From Plantago ovata (Eukaryota > Streptophyta > Magnoliopsida > Lamiales > Plantaginaceae): DNA of 64,000 nucleotides. The notes under the pieces were generated by a model that saw only the letters and a program-made list of their open reading frames with translations, was not told the DNA's origin and did not search any database. The DNA is taken from NCBI GenBank assembly GCA_028274465.1, contig CM051457.1:65304018-65368017 (forward strand), given 5' to 3'. Positions 9,947 through 21,789 of this stretch are shown one piece after another (the first letter of the stretch is position 1; every line of letters begins with the position of its first letter). The translations under genes were made by a program, and so were the position numbers.

Positions 9947-10528
9947 GAGGAAGTCAAACGGCGGCGATCACTAGGGTTATGCTTCACCTGCAATGAGAAG
10001 TATACCTTCAACCATGTTTGCGCAAGCCCGAAAGTAATGACACTCGAAATCGCAATCCCTAAAGGCCCGGCCTCAACCCACCAAGGAGAAACTTTCGAGG
10101 ACCCCGAACCCATGGAGGCCCTGGAAGCTACCGCTCAAATCAAAACCCTGAGTGAAGAAGAAGGAAATCGAGCCCTGAAATTCATATGGATAATAGCAAC
10201 CACACCAGTAACCATCTTGGTTGATACAGGCGCAACACTCAACTTCATTGCCGCCGAAGTTGCCAACAGACTACAACTACAACCATCACAACTTCAAAGT
10301 GAATTTAACGTCAAGACCGGGAGCGGAGAGCCCTTGGCATGCACTCAGCGATATGATAATATACGCATCACTTTCCAAGGTACTACTTTTTCCACCACTC
10401 TTTACAGCTTGCCCCTAGCACCAGTAGAAGTCATCTTCGGCATGCCGTGGCTTGAGGAAGTTAGCCCTGCCACCTTCGATGGAAGAGATCTCTCCATCCA
10501 CATAAGCAGAGGAGAGAAAAACATTTGA
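9947..10528 (+). pseudogene. Chromovirus gag zinc knuckle and protease, element C
   Basis: Directly after the E1 insertion the frame reads a basic stretch and a knuckle CFTCNEKYTFNHVC (CX2C, then HXC), which binds RNA in gag. The retropepsin domain follows, with the active-site motif ILVDTGATLNF near 10217-10250 and the downstream MPWLEEVSP pattern in place of the usual GMDWL. It would cleave the gag-pol polyprotein. The catalytic Asp-Thr-Gly is intact. The frame closes with TGA at 10526-10528, before RT; the corresponding pol is normally continuous, so this is probably a decay mutation. Confidence 0.85.
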
Positions 10529-12028
10529 ATCAATGGCATAGGGTCAAACCCACCAGGTCCAGTCCAGGTCAACGTATTACACAAGGAAGTAAGTAAAGGA
10601 AGTCAATTCTATCTTCTCACGAACCGGGACCCCATATGTTTCCGCAAGAAAGTGACAAGGAATAGCTTCCCAAAGAACTAGAAGAACTCTTAGCCGAATA
10701 AAAGACAATAACCGAGGAACCCAAGACATTACCACCTAACAGGGAATTCGACCATCTCATTCGCCTGGTAAACGAAGAAACCCCGGTTAATGTACCACCC
10801 TACCGGTATGCGCACTTCTAGAAAAATGAGATCGAACGACAGGTAGAGGAAATGCTAGAGTCCGGACTAATCCACCAAAGCACCAGCCCATTTTCATCAC
10901 CGGTTCTTCTCGTCAAAAGAAGGATGGCACATGGAGGTTCTGCACGGACTATCGAGCACTCAATGAGGCAACAGTAAAGGATAGGTTTTGTATACCCACT
11001 GTCGAGGATATTCTTGACAAACTTCATGGTGCCCAATACTTCAACAAACTAGATCTACGCGCAGGGTATCACCAGATTCGAGTACACAACAACATCCACA
11101 AGACAACCTTTCGTACTCATAGCGGTCACTATGAATACCTGGTAATGCCCTTTGGACTTTTCAATGCCCCATCCACTTTTCAGGCTATCATGAACCATAT
11201 TTTTCGTCCCTACCTGAGAAAATTTATACTACTTTTCTTTGATGACACATTAGTGTATAGCCGTACTTGGGAGGAACACTTAAGACACATGCGTACTGTG
11301 TTTTATATCTTACGATCTAAATCCTTTGTCATCAAACTGTCCAAGTGTTTCTTTGGCCGAAAAGAGGTGGAATATCTCGGCTACTTCATTTCCAACGACG
11401 GAGTCCGAGTAGACCCAAGCAAGATCGAAGCTATACGCACATGGCCAACCCCAAAGACCGTCGGTGAATTACGCGGGTTCCTTGGCCTCTCTGGATATTA
11501 TCGCAAATTTTGCGCCCACTACGGCTGGAAAGCACGACCCCTGACCCGATTGGTCAAGAAAGGGCAGTTTGCATGGGACGAGGAGGCACAAGTAGCTTTT
11601 GATACACTCAAACGAGCTATGAGCGAGACACCAGTATTAGCATTAACGGACTTCACTAAAGAATTCCTCATCAAAACTGACACATCAGGTTACGGCATTG
11701 GCGCCGTCTTATCCCAGCACAGGCGACCCATTGCATACATAAGCAAGGGACTGAGTGATACAAAGAAGGCCTGGTCCACTTACGAAAAAGAGAGGCTCGC
11801 TATATTGGAAGCGGTGCGTTGCTGGCGACCATATCTTCTTGGAAGACGGTTCAAAATATGCACGGATCAAAAGAGCCTCTGATACCTTTTAGAGCAGCGT
11901 ATTACCACACCCAAACAGCAGAAGTGGATCGCTAAGCTCCTAGAGTTCGACTATGAGATCATCTACCGACCCGGAAAAGAGAATAGCGCGGTTGATGCCT
12001 TATCCCACCGGGAAAACACTGAAGCGCT
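10529..12028 (+). pseudogene. Chromovirus reverse transcriptase and RNase H, element C
   Basis: RT is recognisable from about 10745 (PPYRYAHF). It is followed by [11 protein letters not shown], a frameshift near 10918, [17 protein letters not shown], the motif-A region KLDLRAGYHQIRV (about 11047-11085) and MPFGLFNAPSTFQ. The catalytic box is FFDD rather than the usual YVDD or YIDD (about 11239), while both Asp residues remain. The RNase H domain keeps Asp in TDTSGYGIGAVL, Glu in YEKERLAILEAV and Asp in CTDQKSL. Stops include TAG at about 10819 (CAG expected) and TGA at 11880-11882 (CGA expected). The frame after the stop continues LEQRITTPKQQKW. Confidence 0.9.
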
Positions 12029-12736
12029 TTGCACCCTCTCATCACCACAAGCAGGGATATGGCAAGGCATTGCCACAACAACAGCGGCCTACTCCAACCC
12101 CTGACCATTCCTGATCAAGTCTGGACGGACATTTCCATGGATTTTATCACTGGCTTTCAACGCTCTAACGGTAAGGATATGATCATGGTTGTTGTTGATC
12201 GCCTATCTAAATATGCTCATTTCATCGCCATGAGCCACCCATACACCGCTAAGGGCGTCGCCGACTTATTTTTCCGCCACATCATCCGACTTCACGGTAT
12301 CCCAAAAACCATTGTATCTGACCGCGATAGGGTCTTCACAAGTGCTTTCTGGCGTGAGCTCTTCCGTCTACAAGGCACCAAACTAAATATGAGTACTGCT
12401 TATCACCCTCAGTCAGACGGACAAACGGAAGTCGTGAATCACAACTTAGAATAGTACCTTCGATGCTATGCTTATCACCAACCCAAGCAGTGGGAGCAGT
12501 ACTTACCTTGTACTGAATACTGGTACAACACTACTTAGAACAAGTCCATTGATATGACCCCGTTCGAAGTCGTGTACGGCCCACCAGCACTTACAATTCC
12601 GGCCCATGAAGAAGGCTCCACCAAAGTTGACGAGGTTGCCAAGCAACTAAAGAAGCGCGACGCCTTACTCCGGGAATTCAAATTCAACCTTGAAATGGCC
12701 CAGAATCATATGAAACAGTATGCGGACACTAAATGA
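12029..12736 (+). pseudogene. Chromovirus integrase core, N-terminal zinc finger deleted
   Basis: The retroviral-type integrase core is visible: D in WTDISMDFITGF, D in IVSDRDRVF and E in SDGQTEVVN, with LPPSY-type spacing typical of Ty3 elements. The N-terminal HHCC zinc finger that should lie between RNase H and the core is missing. The sequence passes from the RNase H tail (NSAVDALS, about 11980) to LLQPLTIPD (about 12077) in under 100 bp, so a deletion of several hundred bases is inferred. Premature stops are at 12452-12454 (CAG to TAG likely) and near 12537. Confidence 0.85.
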
Positions 12737-13321
12737 CGCCCGGAATCATTTGAAGTCGGTGACTGGGTTTATGTGAAACTCTAACCTTATCGCCAGCAAT
12801 CGGTACTTAAACGTGCTTATCAGAAGTTGACTAGCAAGTATTTTGGGCCATACCAGGTAGCAGAACGCATCAATGATGTGTCATACAAACTTGCTCTCCC
12901 GGTTGACGCACAGGTTCATCCCGTCTTTCATGTTTCTTTGCTTCGACGTCGGATTGGTGAGACGGACCCCTGTACACCAACACTACCCCCCTATGCGGAA
13001 GATGGATTACCTGTTCTCGAGCCTGCTATCTTGGAGTATCAATGGGAGACACGCCATGGCAAGAATGTGAGGACCGCTTTGGTGCACTGGAAGAATCTGG
13101 ACCCGACCTACGCCACATGGGAGCCCGTCGACGTGCTCCGCAACCAGTTTCCTGACATGAACCTTGAGGACAAGGTTACTTTTTCCGGAGGGGGTGATGA
13201 TGGATCCCCGACTAACGAGCCCAACCCACCAGCCGACGAGCCCAATCCAGGCCCAAGAAGGAGCGCCCGTGGCCGCGTCCCGCACCCCGACTATCCAGGG
13301 TTGACCATCGACGACCGCTGA
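12737..13321 (+). pseudogene. Integrase C-terminal GPY/F module and chromodomain, element C
   Basis: This is the same frame as the integrase core after stops at 12734-12736 and 12782-12784. The GPY/F module reads FGPYQVAERINDVSYKLALP, then VHPVFHVSLLR. The chromodomain follows, with LVHWKNLDPTYATWEP at about 13077-13125. In plant chromoviruses this domain directs integration, probably by binding histone marks. The tail NLEDKVTF runs into the polypurine tract, and the frame ends in a Pro-rich segment inside the 3' LTR. The chromodomain aromatic cage cannot be judged without an alignment. Confidence 0.9.
13185..13194 (+). other. Polypurine tract of element C
   Basis: ccggaggggg lies within the last codons of pol, directly before a TG start (TGATGATGG at 13195). 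Overlap of the pol end with the PPT and LTR is common in chromoviruses. Confidence 0.6.
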
Positions 13322-13690
13322 AGAAGTAGAAGTAGGGTTTTTATAATATTTTGCTTTATTTTTCCAGAACATTCCTTTTGATTCGTAGTTATCTAGTTAG
13401 GGTTTATTCTCTAGAATATTCTCTTAGTTGGGCTTAGCCCGTAGCTTATTGGGTTAAAGCCTGTCATTTTGGCTATTATAAGTAGCATGTAAGACATTCA
13501 TATTTTTCATTCCAGTCAATACACTCGTGAGTTCATCTTTACATTGCGGCCTTGTGTCTTGATATTACCTTGCGCCAGGGGGAGATCGTCCAACATAACA
13601 GTGTTACCGGGGAGATAGTAGCAGATGGAAGACTACTCTTTAGTAGCTTTCGTCGCCTAACCGTGATCGCGTTAGGAGAAACCGTTACTG
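13195..13690 (+). repeat. 3' LTR of chromovirus C (right end uncertain)
   Basis: It begins TGATGATGG after the polypurine tract. It contains a promoter-like stretch with ttataagtagcatg near 13479-13492 and a T-rich leader. The end near 13690 (CCGTTACTGTAGCA) is a guess, because the 5' LTR needed for comparison is not in the window. Confidence 0.5.
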
Positions 13691-14849
13691 TAGCAGCAGA
13701 TCCAGGTAATTCTTTTCTTTACCTTCTTTACTATTTCCGTCATATTAAATTAAGAATAACTAATGAAATCGATAATTTGGTTGTTCTAAATAAATATGAA
13801 TTGTGTCCTTACCGACGGCGGGAGTGGGGAAAATGACCTGAGGGCGTGGTGCACAAAATTGACCAGAATAAAAATTTAAAATTTAAATGCTTACTACATT
13901 ATTGCGTCCTGTGTTCAGCATAATTGGAATGTCTCCACTTCTCTTCCCTTCTCGTTTGAATATTTCACATGGTCATATAAATGTTGAGTTCAAAGTCAAG
14001 ACTTGTAATAATACACCTTATATTTTTTAATTATATATAGTACAAATATTTTAACATCACTGCTTATTTAATTTCATCGATGTGATTAATAATGTATACA
14101 TTTTTGATATTTTATTTAATACTACTTCTATTATTTAGTTGTCGCATCTCTAAATATCATTTGAATGTTTGATGAAAGAGTCATCGAGGTATTTGATACC
14201 TGCAGGAATGTTCCGATTCATAATATAACATACTAATAATGTACAGTAAAAAACGATTTGTTTCACCTAGGTTTATGATTGTTGTTTATCAATCAATTTG
14301 GAGTCCATTTGTTTTTTCGACTTTTCTTTTCTTTTCTTCTCTTTCCTTGCCTTTAAAGTAATTTACTATTTCATTCAACTCAAAATGGTGAAATTATAAG
14401 TTCAGCATATAAGGGGCAAATTATGTTTACTATCCTCATTAGATGTTTAAACTTATAATTATGCACGTAGTACTGTAGTAGTATCCAGTATTTGAACAAT
14501 AGGCCGGATCAGTAACAGGTTAATCCAAATCATGTTCTCTTAGTATCTAATAATTACAAGGCACACATGACCTTAATTTTTAAACTTCAGGGGATTCATA
14601 AGGGTGGTGCGAGCTGGATCAGTGAATTCGATCCATGATGTGACGGAGTTATAATGTTGGTATAATGGTGGAGAAATAAGATTGTTTACAATATTTGTAT
14701 AATATTAATGTACGTAGTAGAAGTTGTTTACTTGTCGTGTTAAAAAAACAATTATATTGCATAATGATTCCTAACATATTAAAGTTTATTTTAAATTCCT
14801 TAACATCTCATTATCCTTTTTCTTTCAATATTATATCTTATTTTAACGT
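13691..14849. other. AT-rich DNA, nothing recognised
   Basis: No open frame of note, no repeat shared with the rest of the window, and no structured RNA that I can support. It could be old intergenic DNA that hosted element C. Confidence 0.4.
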
Positions 14850-15015
14850 TATAAGGGTAACCGAGTATTAGTAGTGTTGGAGTAGCACAGGAGTCGAAGA
14901 TTCGAACCTCAACGTAGACATAAGGTGGTACATGAGTAATGTAAGAGTATGAGTAGGGTAGTTAGATATTTAAATCTGACGTTAAAAAAATAAAAATAAA
15001 AAAAAAAAAAAAAAA
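14850..15015 (+). mobile_element. Possible SINE with poly(A) tail
   Basis: A box B-like GATTCGAACC is at 14899-14908. A weak upstream box A candidate (gagtattagtagtgttgg) begins near 14863. The segment ends in a poly(A)-rich tail at about 14983-15015. The length (about 165 bp), the position of box B and the A tail fit a tRNA-derived SINE. Box A is poor and I find no convincing target duplication, so it may be chance. Confidence 0.35.
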
Positions 15016-16200
15016 TTAACTTTCAAATTTGAAGTAACAAAGTCCTATTTTTTTTTATTTTTTTTTTCCAAAATACCCTTCCTGGAGATCCGATCGCCGA
15101 AGCCAAAGTTCGATGTTACATCGAAACTCTATATTAGAGCTTCCATCCACGGAAGCTTTGCACTTCAAAACTTTATTGCAGGTTTAATATCTAAACTAAC
15201 GTTATTTTTTATTTTTAAATTCACCATATATTACGATAAATGTAAAGCAAAGTCATAAATAATTATGTTACAAACTGGACAGAATTAAAAAAGTCTAAGA
15301 ACAGTAAATTGTTCAACCAAGATGGGGAAGTATCCCACACAAAATGCATAGTGTCACAAAAGGTTTGAGTTCTTCCAAACGTTTTTCTTCTCCCTATAAA
15401 CAATAAAAAATATCTAAACTAACGTTAAATTTAAGATAATATATGATTTTATAAACAATTGCAAATATTTTTTTTTAAGTAATAAATTAAGTGATAAGTT
15501 TGACAAGTTAAATTGTTGCGAACCTCCACTACTTTGTGCGATTATAAAATATTTATGACTATAATAAATTAACCTCCACTACTTTGTGCGATTATAAAAT
15601 ATTTATGACTATAATAAATTATATTGACGTTGTAATCGGTATTGGAACCTTTATCACGAGTATTTCTTATACACGAGATTGGTGATTGGAATAAAAATTT
15701 TAGCCGTTTCAGAAAAAAATTATATTGACAATATATTATTATTGACATCTCTGAGAATTCGCTGAATAATAATAATTAAAATAATCTTTGTTTTTAAATT
15801 TGAGTCTTGAGTATGCTGGCGGCATTGCAGAACTCTTGTTTAGTTTGACTTTTATCATTGGCCATGGAACGATGGCATAGCCCCGTCAAGAGTCAGCTCC
15901 TTCGTTGTGTCACCGCCGCCTGCAACTGTACTCAATAGTTGTAGTAATTTGTATTGCTTAGGTGTAGCCTACGTATTTTGTATTGTTGTATGCCCCATGG
16001 ATATGGATCGAGTAGCTAATTTAACTCATTTATCAACGTATCTCAACGGTATTAAATTTCATTTGACATTTTTGGGCCAGGTTCATGTAACTCAATCAGT
16101 TGAAACTTGGTAGTGACCGTGAGTGTTAATTAATGTGATATTTAATTTAAGGTAAGAACTTAGAAGGGAAACTAGAGTTAGAGTAGAGTGGGCTTTCCTT
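15016..16200. other. AT-rich intergenic-like DNA
   Basis: Apart from the tandem duplication at 15521-15620 I see no gene. A GC-richer patch near 15830-16030 has short open frames but nothing recognisable. Confidence 0.4.
15521..15620. repeat. Perfect 50-bp tandem duplication
   Basis: Bases 15521-15570 are repeated without change at 15571-15620. The unit begins AACCTCCACT and ends ATAATAAATT. The exact identity implies a recent duplication, by slippage or repair, or an assembly effect. Confidence 0.95.
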
Positions 16201-16821
16201 TCAAAGGTTTTTTTTTTCTTTTAACGAAGTAGTTCGTTTATTACACACAAACTTTGTACATAACTTGTTGACGGGTTGTGCCACTCTCCGAGTGAACCCC
16301 TCGTTTACATCATGAAAATTACAAGCTTTGAGCCACAAAGGCTCGATGTCCCAGACCCTCGAAAGCACCTGATATAGGTGATTGTTGGGTAGTGGTGGAA
16401 CTACAGTCGCCTGAAATGTACTACTTGCGAGTTTTGCCAAGACATCCGTTGTGGAGTTGGCTTCTCTATATGACGATAAGTTGTAAGTCTTCAAAAATTT
16501 TTTTGTTGCAATTCTTATGATGTTTGTGATGAGATTACGCCCTTGCAGCAGAGGTTCCTTCATCATGCAGACACAAATCAAAGCATATTCAGAGTCACTT
16601 TGCACAACATGATTTTTAATATGCAATGCAGCAGCTGCTTGTAGTCTTGATTTTATTGCCTAGATTTCAACAAAATTGTTGTTGCTAATGCCTAAGTACT
16701 CTGCCCCCGCCTGGACAAACTGACCAAGGTGATTTCGAATAATCCTACCCAATCCTGTATGACCTGTAACTTGTAGTGTGGACCCATCATTATTGAGACA
16801 GTAATATTGGGGAGGGGGTGG
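16201..16821 (-). pseudogene. RNase H domain at the 3' end of a plant LINE
   Basis: Read on the minus strand, the frame runs from the copia D boundary: NNDGSTLQVTGHTGLGRIIR, then AGAEYLGIS, a stop near 16662, SDSEYALI and finally YREANSTTDVLAKLAS. This is the RVT_3 type of RNase H found at the C-terminus of plant non-LTR (LINE) ORF2 proteins and their relatives. The catalytic D (NNDGS), the AE pair, SDS and a D in TTDVLA can be matched. The sequence is followed by AATAAA-like bases and an A-rich tail (T-run at about 16208-16222 on the plus strand), as expected for a LINE 3' end. The rest of the LINE is displaced by D. Confidence 0.7.
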
Positions 16822-18972
16822 TGTAAGAAAATATGGTCAGTTTAACCCCCAGGGTTGGTGTAGCGGAATTTGAAATTTTCTAAACAAGCATATTGATTAA
16901 TCATGCATAGAATGTATATTAAACACATTAGAAAGAAGACTTACAGTAATTCAAAAGCAAGAAATACTATGGATTAAGATGCAGGATCAAGCTCAATCAA
17001 GTCTTCATAGTAATCAGCAAATTCTTCGCCTTCGGTGAAGTCGAAGATGTCTAATTCGTCTTGTTGAATTCCTGCAAAACAAAGGTTAGAATCTAACTTC
17101 GTTTCTCCTCAACCTTGGTATCCACGGATGAACGAATCCGCTTATCGAGAGAATGATAGGAGATTCTCGAGTCAAACTCAAGTTTGCCTTGGTCAACAAG
17201 AGGGCGGCGGCGTGCGTGGAGTATGCAGGAGGGAGGAGAGCTTTTATTCTAGTGAGAGAAAGAATAGAAGAATGAGTGAATTTAGCCCTCTACTATTCTT
17301 ATATAGTAGTCAATAGAAGCCTATAGAAGGCTCTATTAGATTTCTGAAAGAAATAAGAATTCTAATTCTTATTGCACAAGTCAAGCTATTACCTTTTAAG
17401 TTCCAAACTCTAAATAGGTAATACTTTTAATAACTCCTAATTAGTTCAAACTCAATTAGAAGATCTATTTATAGACATGTTTAATTGAGAGAAGGAGAAC
17501 TCCTTCTCCCTCCCAATGTCGGTCGCGCCACTTGAGGGAGGTGGATCCCACGTTTGGGACCCACCTTTATGTGTAGTATTGACAATTTAAATTCAATTTA
17601 AATCTTTCCCAAGTGCACATATTAATCTAATTAATATGTTCTTTCAAATTCTCTTTTAATTATATTTCTAAAATATAATTACCACTTAATTGTATTCCAA
17701 AATACAATTTAATTAATATTCTCATAACATTAATTATGACCATGACTAATTATAATTAACTCATGTTAATTATAATTCCTGTTTCACAGTCATGCGGATA
17801 AGCTGATTCACCATGTAGTGTGACCCATAAGGCCTCATTGTATTAAGCTAGACAAGACACTAGGTCTCATGGAATTCATAGACAATTCCACTTGCAATAT
17901 TAATATATGAGGACGTTTGAGAGGAACCTCAAAGCTACCTTTCGTTGTGAAGCATGTTGCACTCAATGCAGCGATGGTAAGGTCCTTTCATCTGACTGAC
18001 TTGATATGCACCTAGGATCGATGATGTGTCTATCCCATTAATGCACCAATGGCGCCTCAGGGAGTTGTTTGGTCAGATAGACATATTTATGACAATCATA
18101 AATACTCTGTACGCTGGCCAGCGGTTTTACCAATACAACTATGACGACTTGAGTAGTACTCTACAATGCTACACATGAGAGATGAATCCTCTCCAGAGAT
18201 CTCTTATCGTCCACACCTTGTATTTTTACAAGCAATCTCTATCCAACCTTCCCGCAAGAGATCTTTTTTAAATTTTGAATATCAAGCATGTTGGGACTAG
18301 ATTAGATAGAAATGAGAACTCCAACAATTTCTTTTGCTGACGCACCAAGAGTGAGCGCATCATTGCTCTCTAGTATTGTTGAACCCGCTCATCTTGATAG
18401 TGTCCAGAAAGTCGCTTCAGAAATGCGTGAGACGTGACCCAGAAGGGCCGTATCTACCGCGTGTTTCAGGGTGCAAGCATTGGTTCCAACCAAAGGCCAT
18501 GGCTCAACAATTGTGACGATAACGTCCTGAGAGTCTAGGGACGAATGGCATCACTTCCACAACTCCGGTTCCCAGAGACACCTCAGTGTAGAGTATACAT
18601 CGATGGGATTTTCCGGTGGGTACTTCCATTATTCGGATAATCGCCTCGAACAACTATGCGTAGTTATGAGAACATCATGGACTCGTCAAACGATCCATTC
18701 CATGGCCGTGGGATCGACCACACTTGCTCCAACAAGTATAACATCCACGCATACTAGTCTCGATTGCCTCATTCAAACCCCTACGTCCGAGATGAGCTTC
18801 GACTAGGAAGATTCGGGATGAATGATAATTCACATAGTTCCCACTAATTATGTGATAAGTCATTCATCCACAGTGGACATGTTTGATATCGATACATACC
18901 AACCAGATAAATATATGGCATGTTGTATGCCCCGTGTAATATAAATATATAAGTAAACATAAACATGAATAA
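16822..18972 (-). repeat. 3' LTR of element D, main part
   Basis: Starts TGTAAGAAAATATGG on the plus strand, which is the complement of the LTR 3' end, and is homologous to A's LTR (1721-3824). It is split by solo LTR E2 at 18972/18973 and resumes at 21693. Confidence 0.88.
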
Positions 18973-21687
18973 TGTAACATACCGTATTTTCCTAATTTAT
19001 TTTCATTTATTTAATTAATTAATTACCAGAGTAATCTAATTATTCGGTGATTTAATTACTTTTCCTCCCTACGTTAGCGAATTCGAGTTAGAGAAGGCTT
19101 GGCTGGATTGGTTAGTGGACCGTTTGGGATTTCGTTTTTGGGCCAGCTTAATTCAGTATTTGGAAGACTACTTGGCCCATTACTCTTGGCCCATCTTCTA
19201 AAAGCCCAAGCCCTTATCTAACCCTAACCCTAATCTTTTACCCATCATTCTCATCTCTCCCTTCCCCTCCTCTCTCCTTCACGCAACCCCCATCTCCATT
19301 TTTTCCTCTCCTTCAACCGTTTTTAAGATCTATCACCATCATCATCGTTTTTCATCAATCACCGTCCCGACTCCATCATTCCCATCGTCATCATCATCAA
19401 CAAAGCATCTCATCATCACCACGGCAGTAACATCATCATCATCGAACCACCTCAGGCCGCCATCATCATCACCACTGTGACACCATCTTCACCACCATAA
19501 CATCAACAACATTTCTGCTCCGTTTTGCCCTGCCTCAACTGCTTCGATTCCGATCTTTTCCACTCGAGTTCTCCGCCTCTGCTCCGTTCTCCGGCCTGTT
19601 CAGCTCGTCCGAATTTGCTCATGACTACGGTTCCCGTTCTGTTCCGTTTCTGTTTCGCTCCGGACGTGCTTTGTTTCATTCGTCGTTTGGTAAGGCCCCG
19701 TTCCCGTTCAGCTTTTTGTTCATTTGAATTCAATCGGAGATTTTAATCCCTTACTGATTCGTGTTTGGGATTAAATCCTGTGTCTCTTGTTTGTTTCGTT
19801 TGGTTGATTGTAACAGGTACGATCCCGTTTTCTCATTTTTAAAGGTAAATCCCGATTCCTTTTTCTTCTTCTTCGTTTGTTTTCTTTTTGAATTCTGGAC
19901 CATTTTACCCCTACAAAATCTGGACTTCACCATTTTACCCCTGACCTGTAATTGACTGGTATACCCTTGTGAAATTCTGGAATTGACCATTTTACCCCTG
20001 AAGGGATTTATGACCGTTATACCCTTGCAGATTGGATTGAATTTTGGATTGATAGTTGACTATGTTTTTGAATTGACCGTTTTAGCCTTTCGTATTCCTG
20101 GACTATGTAGACTGTTTCACCTTGTTGACCGATTTGACCGTTAACCTAGCTTTCTCAAAGTTACAGTTTGGCCCTTGAGTTACTGCTTTGAGTTTTAAAA
20201 CCCTAGTTGACCCTGGAAGTTACAGATTTTCCCCTGTAATTGTAGAATGACGTTTATACCCTTGAACAGAGTCTGGACCGTAAATAATTAGTTGGACTGT
20301 CGACTGAAGTTGACTTTTGACCTTCCTATCTTGGGTTGTGAAACTGTGCTAAGCTTTTCGTATTTCAAACTAAGTGACCTTCAAGTCCTTTTTCTTTAAA
20401 CCTTTGTTACAACATGGGGGCTAGCATAGCCGGTTTAGTGCAAACTAGTTCAACCTTAAGTTCCTGAGTTCGAGCCCCACCCCTGACGTCTTTTCTTCGA
20501 TTTATTAACTTTTACCATTTAGACTTTCGTTTCGACTTCTAGTAGTAACTAGTCATTTTCTATATAGGTGCTCCGTCTGTCTACCCGTAATTCGTGGTTC
20601 TTTCCGTCATTCTTGCTCGCACTGTTAAGGTGAGTGTTACTGTCTGTTTTCTAAAACTACAAGGAAGTTATGTGTTAATTGCTTACTATATTATTGTACT
20701 TATTGTCTGTTCCTGCTTCATATGTATACCTACATGTATGTTACTTTCATAAGTATAATCGCACGTTTGAAATACTATGCATGACACCTTAAACCACCAA
20801 GCTTTGGGAATTGATTATTGCACTGTACTATTACATGATATTGTTTGCTGTCTTACTGACGCATCAACTGACTACTGCCTTCTTAACTGACCATTGTTTT
20901 CCAATACCTCTCTCGGTTTCCGAGCACTGTTTTAATGTTAACTGTTGACCGGTCGATTAGGTTGATAAGTAGGTAGGCCTGGGTAGTGTTGACTATCAGG
21001 TTTATTTATGAGTCACCTAGTCTAATCCCTTAAGACGCGAGGCAGAAGAAGCTGAGGTCTATTTGGGTCGTAGGACTTTTCCTGAACGTACGCAGGACAC
21101 TGTACTGGCTAGAATTGAATTCCTTCTAGACGGGGTGATAAGGGCTATTGGGAGTAGGAGCAATAAGGCGGGCTGCACCAACTGTTACTGTACTGTTTTC
21201 AAAACAACTAACTTACTGTTTTCTGACTTCTGAACTGATTGATTTGCCTGCTTACTAAATCGATTGTGTATTGTCCATCTGTTACTACTGTATGAATTTA
21301 CTGCTTGTATTTCACTTTTATGTCTTTAAACTGAAATATTTTCTACAAAGATGCATGAAATCACCACTGCACGAGCACCACTGAGATCCTTTATCTCACC
21401 ACTCTTTTCAAAATACTTCCTTGGAGGTCCGACTTCCGATGAGCTCTAGTAGGCGTCTGGCGACTCGAGAGTGTGGGGGATGTTTTGGTTTGGGGTTATT
21501 TTAAATAAGAAGAAACTTTGTCTTCACTTGTTATTTTCCATTGAACTTCATTATCTTTTAGCTTCCGCATTTATTTCTCTTGAATTGTAAGCTCGTTTGA
21601 GAGCCAAAACCTTTACTTACCGTTATTTTGAAAGACCGTTCGATTTTCCGATTTAAATATTATTTTCAAAATTACCGTACCGTTACA
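18973..21687 (+). mobile_element. Solo LTR E2 (2715 bp) with TSD AATAA
   Basis: The segment starts TGTAACATACCG and ends CCGTACCGTTACA. Perfect 5-bp duplications aataa flank it (18968-18972 and 21688-21692). It is homologous throughout to E1 and E3 but visibly more diverged from them than they are from each other. It lies inside the 3' LTR of copia D, and removing it rejoins that LTR precisely. No internal domain is present. A tRNA-like segment lies at 20417-20485. The short open frames near 19503-19990 are not shared with E1 or E3. Confidence 0.92.
20417..20485 (+). other. tRNA-like segment inside solo LTR E2
   Basis: Box A-like TAGCATAGCCGG (20422-20433) and box B GTTCGAGCCC (20468-20477) are in the same place as in E1 and E3. 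Box A has more changes than in the other two copies. Confidence 0.5.
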
Positions 21688-21692
21688 AATAA

Positions 21693-21775
21693 GCAAACAT
21701 ATTATATATTACATTGATTGTGAAGTAGTACAATTGTCCTTTAATGTGGTTGTCTCGAGGACACTATTCCTAACA
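21693..21775 (-). repeat. 3' LTR of element D, remaining 83 bp
   Basis: The outer start of the LTR in element orientation, reading TGTTAGGAATAG on the minus strand from 21775. It is the continuation of 16822-18972 across E2. Confidence 0.85.
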
Positions 21776-21788
21776 ATCTCCCACTTGG
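21776..21788 (-). other. Polypurine tract of element D
   Basis: The complement reads ccaagtgggagat directly before TGTTAGG. It matches the tract of element A at 1710-1720. Confidence 0.8.
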
Positions 21789-21789
21789 A

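Larger units (their letters stand above)
6968..13690 (+). mobile_element. Element C: decayed chromovirus (Ty3/gypsy with chromodomain), 3' part
   Basis: The remains of one plus-strand element: the gag C-terminus, zinc knuckle, protease, RT, RNase H, integrase with GPY/F module and chromodomain, PPT and a short 3' LTR. The 5' LTR and the start of gag lie left of the Athila insertion and are not visible. The knuckle pattern (CX2C, about seven residues, HXC), short LTR and C-terminal chromodomain fit the Reina/Galadriel/Tekay range of chromoviruses; I cannot assign the clade firmly. The element has many stops and at least one internal deletion. A solo LTR (7217-9946) is inserted in gag. Confidence 0.88.

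Noticed and set aside
13552..13836. 94-codon ORF overlapping the chromovirus LTR end
   Set aside because: Spans an LTR and its flank; no similarity to known proteins is evident.
15907..16113. 68-codon ORF in the unique region
   Set aside because: No domain, no clear gene context, length expected by chance.
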